A stretch of 64,000 bases of DNA, from positions 4,451,001 through 4,515,000 of the forward strand of contig NZ_OOHJ01000018.1 in the NCBI RefSeq assembly GCF_900323885.1, written 5' to 3'. Every line of letters starts with the position of its first letter. The stretch's first letter is position 1. The position numbers were made by a program, and so were the translations under genes. Below are positions 36,529 to 46,200 of the stretch, piece by piece. The DNA comes from [Actinomadura] parvosata subsp. kistnae (GTDB lineage Bacteria; Actinomycetota; Actinomycetes; Streptosporangiales; Streptosporangiaceae). The notes beneath the pieces were generated by a model. It saw only the letters and a list, made by a program, of their open reading frames with translations, was not told where the DNA came from and ran no database searches.

Positions 36529-37422
36529 TCAGCCGGTGAGGGCGCGGCCGGCCATCCGGGCGTACATGCGGCCCGGGCTCGGCTCCCGCGTCAGGAAACC
36601 CGGCAGCATCGGTAGGTTCACCGCGAACGGGTCGAGCCGCTCGTACAGCTCGTCGGCGTCGGCGGGCCGGTCGTCCGGCTGCTTCTCCAGCAGCTGCGCC
36701 AGCAACGCGCTCAGCGGCTCCGGCAGCCCCGGGATCTCCGGCGGGCGCTCCTTGACCTGCTTCTCGAAGACCACGTAGTCGGTCGGGCCGGTGAAGAGCT
36801 GCCGGCCGCTCAGCATCTCGTGCAGGACGCAGCCCAGCGCGTACAGGTCGCTGCGCGGCTCCGCCACGCCGTGCTGGATCTGCTCCGGAGCCATGTACGC
36901 CGGAGTGCCCAGGATCTGGCCGATCCTCGTGAACGTCGTGACCTCCGACTCCCGGAGCATGGCCAGCCCGAAGTCGAGCACCTTCACGCTGCCGTCGGGG
37001 CAGAGCATGAGGTTCGTCGGCTTGAGATCCCGGTGGCAGATCGCCAGCGCGTGCGCCGCCGACAGCACCGCGCACGCCTGCGCCGCGATCGCCGCCGCCC
37101 ACGGCACCGGCAGCGGGCCGTGCTCGTGCACCAGGTCGGCCACCGTGACGCCCTCGATGAACTGCATCACCTGGTAGAGCCGCTGCTCGTGGGTGCCGAA
37201 GTCGTACAGGACGGGCGCCCCCGGATGCTCCAGCCGGGCCAGGATCCGCGCCTCCCTCATGAACCGGCGCTCCAGCTCGTGATCCGGCCCGCTGGGCAGC
37301 CGCAGCAGCTTCACCGCCACCCGGCGGTCGAGGTGGCGGTCGTGGCCCGCGTAGACCGCTCCCATGCCGCCCTGCCCAAGAGGAAGGTCGTCGAGCTCAT
37401 AGCGGTCACCGATGACCATCAA
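36529..37422 (-). CDS. Serine/threonine protein kinase
   Basis: A 297-aa soluble eukaryotic-like kinase: glycine loop GQGGMG (residues 16-21), Lys38 in VAVK, HRDLKPTN (130-137) and DFG (150-152), with TPAYMAPEQ in the activation segment. The kinase domain takes up nearly the whole protein; no transmembrane helix or sensor domain is present. It lies 37 bp from the end of the adenine-methylase gene on the same strand, so it is probably co-transcribed, and the PP2C gene on the other side of the methylase may oppose it. Confidence 0.93.
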   Translation of the reverse strand: MMVIGDRYELDDLPLGQGGMGAVYAGHDRHLDRRVAVKLLRLPSGPDHELERRFMREARILARLEHPGAPVLYDFGTHEQRLYQVMQFIEGVTVADLVHEHGPLPVPWAAAIAAQACAVLSAAHALAICHRDLKPTNLMLCPDGSVKVLDFGLAMLRESEVTTFTRIGQILGTPAYMAPEQIQHGVAEPRSDLYALGCVLHEMLSGRQLFTGPTDYVVFEKQVKERPPEIPGLPEPLSALLAQLLEKQPDDRPADADELYERLDPFAVNLPMLPGFLTREPSPGRMYARMAGRALTG

Positions 37423-37459
37423 CGCCCCTCCCGCAGCCTTTCGGGGAAAAACTACACCG

Positions 37460-39250
37460 TCAGGACTGCGGGTGCAGGTGGCCGTCCGCGAGGCCGTCGA
37501 GGCCCAGCCGGATCAGCGTCTGCCCCAGCGTCGAGGTCTCCCGGATGGCGTCCTCCAGCACGGCCAGTTGCCTGAACGCCTCGCCGTACGCCTTCTGCTC
37601 CTTCAGCGACAGCCGCGGCAGGCGGGTGCGCCGCACGTCGAACCTGCTGGAGCCGGTCGTCACCCGCCCGCCGGCCGCCCGCAGGAAGCCCGCCAGGAAG
37701 TCGGGGTCGAGCCGGCGCGCGTCCACCCGGTACAGCGTCAGGTGCGGCCCCAGCACGGCCCCGCCGCCGTCCTCCACCACCCGCACGGCCGAGTACGAGG
37801 CCACCACGTCACCCGGCTGGACCGGCACCAGCCCCTGCTGCATGGTCGTCAGCCCGGACGGCGCGCCGCCCGACAGCACGTCGTCGGAGGTCAGGACCGG
37901 CACGTCACCGCCGTCGGCGGCCATCTTCGGCGGGGCCTGCGACGTCGTCACCAGCCCCTCCTTGATCAGGTCGCCCAGCGTCGTGGCCGGCTGGTCGAGC
38001 GGCTGCTCCAGCACCTTCAGGTCGGGCGGCACGGCCGCCGCCGCCAGGAACCGGTCGCGGGCCTCGGCGAACGCCCGGCCCACGTCGTCGCGCCGCTGGT
38101 GCCGCGCCGGGGTCATGTCGACCTCGTCGGCCAGCAGGTCGATGATGCGCACGGTCTGGTCGGAACGGTCCTCCAGGTACGCCTGCCAGGCCGGCTCGAC
38201 CACCGACAGGTCGGCCGTCGCGTCGAGGATCAGCACCTCCGACGGCGGCCGCTCCCCGGCCGCCGGGCGGCGCAGCAGCCACAGGTCGGAGCCGGGCAGC
38301 GCGACGACCGCCCGGAGCGCGCCCGCGCGCAGCAGGTTCGCGCGGATGCGGCGGCCCGCCTTGCGGCTCGCGGCGGCCGGCGGCATCAGGATCGCGACCA
38401 GGCCGCGCGGCTTGACGTGCGTGAGGCAGTGCTGCACCCAGGCCAGCTCCGGCTCGCCGCGCGGCGGCAGGCCGTACTCCCAGCGCGGGTCGCCGGTCAG
38501 CTCCTCATAGCCCCAGGCCCGCTCGTTGAACGGCGGATCGCACACGACGGCGTCGGCCCGCTCGCCCGCGAAGCCGTCGTTCCTCATGGAGTCGCCCGCC
38601 ACGATCCTGGCCTCCACACCGCGCAGCACCAGCCTGGAGGCGGTAATGGCGGCGGAGGTCTCGCTGAGCTCCTGCCCGAGCACCCTGGCGCCCTGCTCCA
38701 GGGCGGACGGGGCGAGCAGCAACGTGCCGACCCCGCAGGCGGGGTCGAGCACGGTCGCGCCGGGCGCGCCCACGAGCCGCACCATCAGCGCGGCGACGTC
38801 GTCACGGGTGACCGAGAGCTGGCGGGAGTGGGCTTCGAGGTAACGCTCGCACAGGAACTCGTACGCGGTCAGCGCCCCGTGCTGCTCACCCAGCTCCCGC
38901 ACGAGCTCGGCGAGCTCGTCATCAAGCCCACCACTGTTTGACGGGGGGCTTTGTGCATCAAAGGACCTGGTGAGCAGGGCTCCGGCCTGGGCCACCAGCT
39001 CACCCAGCCGCAAATCCCCCGCGGCTTTCAGGCGTTGCCAGACCCGATCTCCCAGCGATACCTGGTAGGACTTCCCATAGCGCCGCAGCCAGGACTCGAC
39101 CTGCCGCAGCGAGAACAGCGGCTGGTTGGCGGTGCCGCCGATGGGCTGGGGGAAGTCGTCGTGGCGACGTCGCCAGTTGCTCACCGCGGCACGCCCGACA
39201 CCCGCGAGCCGGGCGATGTCCCCGGCGTTCACGGTCGGGTCGTGGCTCAT
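37460..39250 (-). CDS. HTH-fused N6-adenine DNA methyltransferase (HsdM/HsdS-like)
   Basis: A 596-aa protein. Residues 5-60 form a MerR/helix-turn-helix-like domain (NAGDIARLAGVGRAAVSNWRRRHDD). The SAM-binding motif DPACGVGT is at 169-176 and the catalytic DPPF at 238-241, typical of gamma-class N6-adenine methylases related to HsdM. The C-terminal third (about 400-596) resembles a half HsdS target-recognition region with a coiled-coil end. No restriction subunit is nearby. ATG 39250 is chosen, with a GTG at 39259 possible; TACTGT seven bases before the ATG and no ribosome site suggest leaderless expression. It may be an orphan epigenetic regulator or defence component. Confidence 0.8.
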   Translation of the reverse strand: MSHDPTVNAGDIARLAGVGRAAVSNWRRRHDDFPQPIGGTANQPLFSLRQVESWLRRYGKSYQVSLGDRVWQRLKAAGDLRLGELVAQAGALLTRSFDAQSPPSNSGGLDDELAELVRELGEQHGALTAYEFLCERYLEAHSRQLSVTRDDVAALMVRLVGAPGATVLDPACGVGTLLLAPSALEQGARVLGQELSETSAAITASRLVLRGVEARIVAGDSMRNDGFAGERADAVVCDPPFNERAWGYEELTGDPRWEYGLPPRGEPELAWVQHCLTHVKPRGLVAILMPPAAASRKAGRRIRANLLRAGALRAVVALPGSDLWLLRRPAAGERPPSEVLILDATADLSVVEPAWQAYLEDRSDQTVRIIDLLADEVDMTPARHQRRDDVGRAFAEARDRFLAAAAVPPDLKVLEQPLDQPATTLGDLIKEGLVTTSQAPPKMAADGGDVPVLTSDDVLSGGAPSGLTTMQQGLVPVQPGDVVASYSAVRVVEDGGGAVLGPHLTLYRVDARRLDPDFLAGFLRAAGGRVTTGSSRFDVRRTRLPRLSLKEQKAYGEAFRQLAVLEDAIRETSTLGQTLIRLGLDGLADGHLHPQS

Positions 39251-39327
39251 GGTGCCCACAGTAGTTCACATCGAGTCTTCAGCGCATCTGCTTGTGAAGT
39301 CTTTCAACCAATGATTTACTGCTGGGT

Positions 39328-40098
39328 ATGAAGCACAACATCCGCTATGCCGCCGGATCAGACGTGGGCCGCCGCAGGGAGCAGAACGAGGATTCTGGCT
39401 ACGCGAGCGGCCGGTTGCTCGTGGTGGCTGACGGGATGGGTGGACACGCGGCCGGCGAGCTGGCGAGCTCGGCGGCGATCGCCGTCATGCGCGAGCTGGA
39501 TGCCACGCTTCCCGAGACGGGCTCCGACCTGGAGGCGGCCCTGGAGGGCGCCGTGCACGAGGCGGCACGCAGGCTGGTCGAGCTGGCCGACATCGACCCC
39601 GCCCGCAGGGGCATGGGGACCACGGTGACCGCCATGCTGTGGGATGGCTACCACTTCGCCCTGGCTCATCTCGGTGACTCCCGCGGATACTTGCTTCGCG
39701 ATGGCGCGCTCTACCAGATGACCAAGGATCACACACTTGTGCAGTCGATGGTGGACGAAGGCCGGATAACGGAGGATCAAGCCGCCGTGCACCCCCGCCG
39801 TTCGATGGTGCTGCGGGTGCTGGGCAGCGAGGGCAGGGCCGAGCCTGACATGGCGCTGCGCGAAGCCGAGCCTGATGACCGCTACCTCCTCTGCTCCGAC
39901 GGGCTCACGACCGTGCTCGGGCCCGAGATGCTGCACGAAGTGCTGACCACGGTGGCAGACCCGGCGGCGTGCGTCCAGCGGCTCATCGACCTGGCGAACG
40001 AGGGAGGTTCGCCGGACAACGTGACCGTGATCGTCGCCGACGTCGTCGGGCCCGGCATGGGCGACGAAGGCGTCTACCGGGTGGGTGCAGGCTCCTAG
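39328..40098 (+). CDS. PP2C-family serine/threonine phosphatase
   Basis: A 256-aa soluble metal-dependent phosphatase: EQNED (18-22), VADGMGGHAAGE (33-44), HLGDSR, LLCSDGLT and SPDNVTVIV supply the metal-binding aspartates. No regulatory or membrane domain. It is transcribed away from the methylase gene from a 77-bp shared promoter; TTGTGA (39292) and TTTACT (39315) would start the message about at the ATG, again leaderless. A natural partner is the kinase at 36.5-37.4 kb. Confidence 0.93.
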   Translation: MKHNIRYAAGSDVGRRREQNEDSGYASGRLLVVADGMGGHAAGELASSAAIAVMRELDATLPETGSDLEAALEGAVHEAARRLVELADIDPARRGMGTTVTAMLWDGYHFALAHLGDSRGYLLRDGALYQMTKDHTLVQSMVDEGRITEDQAAVHPRRSMVLRVLGSEGRAEPDMALREAEPDDRYLLCSDGLTTVLGPEMLHEVLTTVADPAACVQRLIDLANEGGSPDNVTVIVADVVGPGMGDEGVYRVGAGS

Positions 40099-40246
40099 CA
40101 CGGGCAGTGGCTCGTCCCATCAGTCCCAGGAATCACATGACCGCAATTTATCCTCATAATTGAACATTTTCCCGGTGATACGCGCAATTCCGCGATGGCG
40201 CTACTACAGTCCATCGTGATTTGTCGGTTTTCTGGGAGGAGTCACC

Positions 40247-41182
40247 CTGGACCCGATCGCGGACGAGCTGCTGAAGACGGTGCGGCAGGAACTCGGCTAC
40301 AAGGAAAAGAGCGGCCAGTTCACCAAGTTCGGCCAGTGGTACGCGGATCGCGTCCAAGACACCCAGTACCGCGACGCGCCATGGTGCGACATGTTCCTCT
40401 CCTGGGCCGCGAACAAGTCCGGCCTCTCCGACTACGTCGGCGAGTTCGCCTGGACACCCTCCCACGCGGCCTGGTTCATCCAGCAGAACGCCTGGAGCCG
40501 CCGCCCCGAACCCGGGGCGCTCGTCTTCTACGACTGGCGCGGCGGCAAAAGCTACAAAGGCATCGACCACGTCGGGATCGTCGAACGCGTCGAAGGCCAC
40601 AAAATCCACACCATCGAGGCGAACGTCGACCGCGTCTGGCTCAAACGCAAAACCAGAGAAACGGACAAGGTCGTCGGGTACGGCATCCCGCGCCTGGTCA
40701 AGGCCAACCTGGAACGCCTGGACGAGATCCGCTCCACCGAACGCCCCTTCATCTCCCCACCCCGCTCAGGCGACGCCCACGGCTCCCCCCTGGACCTCTT
40801 AGGCACACCACCCGCGCTGCTGGCCGCCATGGTCCTCATGACCATCGTCCTCTCCCTCCGCGTCACGGGCCGCCGCCGCCCCGGCACCCACCGCCGCCTC
40901 CCCTGGCTCCCCGGCCCCACCGCCCCTCCACCGCCACCCCGCGTCCCCTCCCCCCGAAACCCCCTCACCCCACCTCACCAGCCGGAGCAAGGCGACGCGT
41001 CACCGACGGAGGCATCGCTGACGGAGCAGGCAAAAGCACAGGCCCCGCCCCGCACGACCGCCCCCACCGACCGCTCGGGGATGGCCAGGGTCGCGGCAGG
41101 CGCCGGCCGCCCCGCCACAAAGCCACACCCCACAAAGCCGCGCCCCACACCGAAGCGCCGCAAACCCTACGACGCGAGCTGA
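40247..41182 (+). CDS. CHAP-domain cell-wall amidase/endopeptidase-like protein
   Basis: A 311-aa protein with an N-terminal CHAP fold: catalytic Cys47 in APWCDMF and His108 in GIDHVGIVERV. One transmembrane helix (PPALLAAMVLMTIVLSLRV, about residues 185-203) and a Pro-rich basic tail follow; no signal peptide is seen. The start appears to be CTG 40247: GGGAGGAG lies 5 bases upstream and the encoded LDPIADELLKTVRQELGYKE restores a complete first helix, whereas GTG 40280 has no ribosome site. Such proteins cut peptidoglycan peptides. Confidence 0.8.
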   Translation: MDPIADELLKTVRQELGYKEKSGQFTKFGQWYADRVQDTQYRDAPWCDMFLSWAANKSGLSDYVGEFAWTPSHAAWFIQQNAWSRRPEPGALVFYDWRGGKSYKGIDHVGIVERVEGHKIHTIEANVDRVWLKRKTRETDKVVGYGIPRLVKANLERLDEIRSTERPFISPPRSGDAHGSPLDLLGTPPALLAAMVLMTIVLSLRVTGRRRPGTHRRLPWLPGPTAPPPPPRVPSPRNPLTPPHQPEQGDASPTEASLTEQAKAQAPPRTTAPTDRSGMARVAAGAGRPATKPHPTKPRPTPKRRKPYDAS

Positions 41183-42128
41183 CCCCCGCACGACTCGTGG
41201 GCCGGCCACCGCACGCCTTGCGCCGGATCCCGCCGTCCACCCGCTCGCCGCCGCGGCGCCGTTGCGAGCCCGCGCGTCGGACGCCACGTCAACTCCGATG
41301 GTCTGTCCCCACGGCTCGCTGGTCGGCCACCGCACGCCTTGCGCCGGGTTCCGCCGTACGCCCGCTCGCCGCCGCGGCGCCGTTGCGAGCCCGCGCGTCG
41401 GACGCCACGCCACCTCCGACGCCTCGCCCCGTGCGCACGGCGGTCGCCCCGACGCTCCGGGGCGGTCCCCGCGCATCGGCGGCCGGGCCCCGCCCTTCTG
41501 GCGCCGGGTCGGCGGGCAGGCGTGCGGTGGAGCTCGGCGCAACGTGTACGGCGGCTGCCCTCCGCGCTACGGCGGTCGTCCCGCGTCGCTCCGGTGGCCG
41601 TCCTCACGGCTCGCCGGTCGGCCGCCGCACGTCTTGCGCCGGGTTCCGCCGTCCACCTGCTCGCCGACGCGGCGCGGTCGGGAGCCCGCGCGTCGGCGGC
41701 CGGCTTCCCGCCCTTCTGGCGCCGGGTCGGCGGGAAGGTGTGCGGTGGAGTCCGGCGCAACGTGTACGGCGGCTGCCCTCCGCGCTACGGCGGTCGTCCC
41801 GCGTCGCTCCGGTGGCCGTCCTCACGGCTCGCCGGTCGGCCGCCGCACGTCTTGCGCCGGGCTCCGCCGTCCACCTGCTCGCCGACGCGGCGCCGTTGCG
41901 AGCCCGCGCGTCGGGCGCCACGCCACCTCCGACGCCTCGACCCGTGCGCACGGCGGTCGCCCCGAAGCTCCGGGGCGGTCCCCGCGCATCGGCGGCCGGG
42001 GCCCCGCCCTTCTGGCGCCGCGTCGGCGGGAAGGTGGGCGGCGGAGCTCGGCGCAACGTGTGCGGTGGCCCGCCCATCGCATGTCGGCCGAGGGGATCGG
42101 GCGTCGTGCGACGGTGTAGGGCGGTGGG
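41183..42128. repeat. Gene-free repeat array II (direct and inverted repeats)
   Basis: A 946-bp stretch with no credible gene. Forward elements containing CTTGCGCCGG occur at 41202-41240, 41323-41361, 41619-41657 and 41837-41875. Elements containing the opposite-strand version (GGCGCAACGTG) occur at 41499-41559, 41717-41777 and 42013-42071, giving the order F-F-R-F-R-F-R. Longer direct repeats have a period of 218 bp (41541 vs 41759). The R elements match the 62-bp core of array I at 18.7-19.7 kb. F and R copies could pair into large hairpins. Confidence 0.85.
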
Positions 42129-43181
42129 TCAGGAGGTCAGGTCGATGACGGCCTTGACGTCGTTCTCGGCGGGTTGGAACGCGTCCAGAGCGCGCGAAAG
42201 CGGCACCCGTCGCGTGATCAACCGCTCCAACCACCCCCGATCCGCCTGAGCCAAGGCTCCGGCGGCGTCCCGGTAGTGGCGGAGGTTGGCGTTGACGGTG
42301 CCGAAGATGGCGTCGTTCTCCAGGACGATGTCGCGGTTGATGACGCCGGCGTCCACCCGGTGGGTGCGCCCGCCGGGCGCGAGCCCGCACAGGCAGACGA
42401 TGCCCGTGGCGGCCGTGGTGATCATGGAGTCGATGACGAGCTGCCCGGCTCCGGTGCATTCGATGATGATGTCGGGTTTGGCTCGGGAGAACGATTCCAG
42501 GGACGAGGCGGAGTGGTAGGTGCCGCCGAGTGCTTCGACGAGGTCGGATTTGAGGCCGCGGGGTGCCCGGTCGAGCACGTGGACCTCCATGCCGCGTTGT
42601 TGTCCGAGCAGGGCCGCGAGGAGGCCGATGGGGCCGGCGCCGGTGACGAGGAGGGTGTGGGGGTCGAAGTAGGCGCGTGAGCCGATGCGTTCGATCTGCT
42701 CCCAGGCTTTGGCGACCACGGACGCGGGTTCGACGAGGACTCCGACGTCGGCGAGTGCGGGGTCGAGGCGGACGGCGTAGGCGGCTTCGACGGTCCAGGT
42801 CTCGCTGCCGTAGCCGTCGATCTCTTTGATGCCGCGTTCGGTGTAGCGGCCGTTGCGGCACATGTCGAACTCGCCGTGCGCGCACGCCCCGCACGGTTCG
42901 GGGTCGGGCCGGCGGACGACGCCGACGACGAGGTCTCCGGGTGAGAACGCGGACCCGTCGGGAGATTGCAGGACGCGGCCGAGCGATTCGTGGCCGATGA
43001 CCATGCGGTCGCGGCCGGGCGGCGGCCAGCCGTATTCGGCCTGGTCCAGTTCGCGGTCGGTCCCGCAGATGCCCAGGGCGAGTCCTTGGACGAGCAGTTC
43101 GCCGCGGGCCGGCTCCGGGTCGGGCACTTCTTCCACGTCGAGCGTGCCTTTCTGGCCTGGCACGAACGTCAGCGCGCGCAT
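42129..43181 (-). CDS. Glucose 1-dehydrogenase-like zinc alcohol dehydrogenase
   Basis: A 350-aa MDR enzyme: catalytic-zinc motifs ICGTD and GHESLG, a structural-zinc-like Cys cluster (PCGACAHGEFDMC) and a Rossmann fold (LLVTGAGPIGLLAALL). The N-terminal RALTFVPGQKGTLDVEEVPDP and EYGWPPP segments resemble archaeal/bacterial glucose dehydrogenases. ATG 43181 is preceded by AAGGGGG at good spacing. It is divergent from icmF. Confidence 0.85.
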   Translation of the reverse strand: MRALTFVPGQKGTLDVEEVPDPEPARGELLVQGLALGICGTDRELDQAEYGWPPPGRDRMVIGHESLGRVLQSPDGSAFSPGDLVVGVVRRPDPEPCGACAHGEFDMCRNGRYTERGIKEIDGYGSETWTVEAAYAVRLDPALADVGVLVEPASVVAKAWEQIERIGSRAYFDPHTLLVTGAGPIGLLAALLGQQRGMEVHVLDRAPRGLKSDLVEALGGTYHSASSLESFSRAKPDIIIECTGAGQLVIDSMITTAATGIVCLCGLAPGGRTHRVDAGVINRDIVLENDAIFGTVNANLRHYRDAAGALAQADRGWLERLITRRVPLSRALDAFQPAENDVKAVIDLTS

Positions 43182-43232
43182 CGGCGTCACCCCCTTGGTA
43201 GGGCCTCTACCCCGGACGCCCTTGGGAAATAG

Positions 43233-43244
43233 TAGGACGTCCTA
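43233..43244. promoter_or_regulatory. Palindrome in the divergent GDH/icmF promoter
   Basis: TAGGACGTCCTA is a perfect 12-bp palindrome. TAGTAT at its right edge could be the icmF -10 box and TACTAT on the other strand that of the dehydrogenase gene, so a protein bound here would affect both. Confidence 0.55.
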
Positions 43245-43286
43245 GTATCTTCGGAAGGAGAGGCCTCCACGAAGGAGTGATCAGGC

Positions 43287-46200
43287 GTGCACGTCCCGGT
43301 TCACCCAGTACGGTTCGTGACCGCCGCGGCCCTGTTCGACGGGCATGACGCGGCGATCAACATCATGCGGCGCATCCTCCAGAGCCAGGGGGCGGAGGTC
43401 ATCCATCTGGGGCACAACCGTTCGGTGGACGAGATCGTCACGGCCGCCATCCAGGAGGACGTCCAGGGTGTGGCGATCAGCTCCTACCAGGGCGGCCACG
43501 TGGAGTTCTTCTCGTACCTGGTGGAGCTGCTGCGCGAGCGCGGCGCCGGGCACGTCAAGGTGTACGGGGGCGGCGGCGGGGTGATCGTCCCCGAGGAGAT
43601 CGAGCTGCTGCACTCGCGGGGCGTGACCCGCATCTTCTCGCCGGAGGACGGCCAGCGGTACGGCCTGCCCGGCATGATCAACAAGCTGATCGAGGACTGC
43701 GACGTCGAGCTGGACGACCCGCCGTCGGTGGAGGCCGTGGTCTCGGGCGACCAGGCGGCGCTGGCCCGCGCGATCACCCTCATCGAGTCGGGACGGGCCC
43801 CGGAGGCCCTGGTGGCGGGGCTGCGCCAGGCGAAGTCGGGCAGGCAGGCCCCGGTGCTGGGCATCACCGGTACGGGCGGCTCCGGCAAGTCCTCGCTCAC
43901 CGACGAGCTGGTGCGCAGGTTCCGCGTGGACAACGACGACAAGCTGCGCATCGCGATCGTCGCGATCGACCCGACCCGCAGGCGCGGCGGCGGCGCGCTG
44001 CTCGGCGACCGCATCAGGATGAACAGCCTGAGCCCCCAGACCTACTTCCGCTCGCTGGCCACCAGGGGCGCGCCGAACGAGGTGCCGGCCTGCCTCGACG
44101 ACGTGATCACCGCGTGCCGGGCGGCCGGCTACGACCTGGTGATCGTGGAGACGCCCGGCATCGGCCAGGGCGACGCGGGCATCGTGCCGCACGTGGACGT
44201 GCCGATCTACGTGATGACGCCGGAGTTCGGCGCCGCCTCCCAGCTCGAGAAGATCGACATGCTGGACTTCGCCGAGGCCGTGGTGATCAACAAGTTCGAG
44301 CGGCGCGGCGCCGAGGACGCTTTGCGCGACGTGCGCCGCCAGCTCGTACGCAACCGCGAGGCGTTCGGCGCCGCCCCCGACGACATGCCGGTCTTCGGCA
44401 CGATCGCCGCCCGCTACAACGACGCCGGCGTCACGGCCCTCTACCACCACCTCAAGCCGCTGCTGCCGACCGGCGCGGAGAGCCCGGGGCTGCTGCCGCC
44501 GGTCGAGGGCCGCACGTCGAAGGTGTCGGCCGCGATCGTGCCGCCCGCCCGGTCCCGCTACCTGGCCGACATCGCCGAGACGGTGCGCGCGTACCACGCG
44601 GAGACGCTCGCGCAGGCGGAGGTGGCGCGCCGCCGCCAGCAGCTCGCGGCCGTTCGTGACCTGCTGAGCGAGGAGGGCGCGCGGGAGGCCGAGCGGGTGG
44701 AGCGGGAGCTGTCGGAGGAGAGCCGGGCGCTGCTCGACGGCTGGCCGGCGGTCAAGGAGCGCTACAGCGCCGACGAGCTGGTGGTGAAGGTGCGCGACCG
44801 CGAGATCCACACGCCGCTCTGGCGCGAGACGCTGTCCGGCAACCGCATCCCGAGGGTGGCGCTGCCCCGCTACACCGACCACGGTGACCTGCTGCGTTTC
44901 CTCAGGAGCGAGAACCTGCCGGGGGCGTTCCCGTTCACGGCGGGGGTGTTCCCGTTCAAGCGCGACGATGAGGACCCGACGCGGATGTTCGCGGGGGAGG
45001 GCGATCCGTTCCGTACGAACCGGCGCTTCAAGCTGCTGTCGGAGGGGCAGCCGGCGACGCGGCTGTCCACGGCGTTCGACTCGGTGACGCTGTACGGGCA
45101 CGACCCCGACGTGCGGCCCGACATCTACGGAAAAGTCGGTACTTCGGGGGTGTCCATCGCGACGCTCGACGACATGAAGGTGCTCTACGACGGGTTCGAC
45201 CTGTCGGCGCCCAACACGTCCGTCTCCATGACGATCAACGGCCCCGCCCCGACGATCCTGGCCTTCTACCTCAACGCCGCCATCGACCAGGCCAGAGACC
45301 GCTTCCGCGCCGAGCACGGCCGCGACCCCGACGAGGCCGAGGACCGCGAGCTGAGCGCCCGCACGCTGGCCACCGTCAGAGGCACCGTGCAGGCCGACAT
45401 CCTCAAGGAGGACCAGGGCCAGAACACCTGCATCTTCTCCACCGAGTTCTCGCTGCGCATGATGGCCGACATCCAGGAGTGGTTCATCGAGCACGGCGTC
45501 CGGAACTTCTACTCGGTCTCCATCTCCGGCTACCACATCGCCGAGGCCGGGGCGAACCCGATCAGCCAGCTGGCCTTCACGCTGGCCAACGGCTTCACGT
45601 ACGTGGAGGCGTATCTGGCCAGGGGCATGAAGATCGACGACTTCGCGCCGAACCTGTCGTTCTTCTTCTCCAACGGCATGGACCCCGAGTACAGCGTGCT
45701 CGGCCGGGTGGCCCGCCGCATCTGGGCGGTGGCGATGCGCGAGCGCTACGGCGCCGGCGAGCGCTCGCAGAAGCTGAAGTACCACATCCAGACCTCGGGC
45801 CGCTCCCTGCACGCCCAGGAGATGAACTTCAACGACATCCGCACCACCCTCCAGGCCCTGATCGCCATCTACGACAACTGCAACAGCCTGCACACCAACG
45901 CCTTCGACGAGGCCGTGACCACCCCGTCGGCCGACTCGGTGCGCCGCGCGATGGCCATCCAGCTCATCATCAACCGCGAGTGGGGCCTGGCCCGGAACGA
46001 GAACCCGTTGCAGGGCGCGTTCATCGTGGAGGAGCTGACGGACCTCGTGGAGGAGGCGGTGCTGAGCGAGTTCGAGCGGCTGTCGGACCGGGGCGGCGTG
46101 CTCGGCGCGATGGAGACCGGCTACCAGCGCGGCAAGATCCAGGACGAGTCGATGCTGTACGAGATGCGCAAGCACGACGGCTCCCTGCCCATCGTCGGCG

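Noticed and set aside
40965..42249. Overlapping frames on both strands of repeat array II
   Set aside because: They are open because of GC content; products are repeats of Arg/Ala/Pro and change frame between repeat copies, since the 218-bp period is not a multiple of three.
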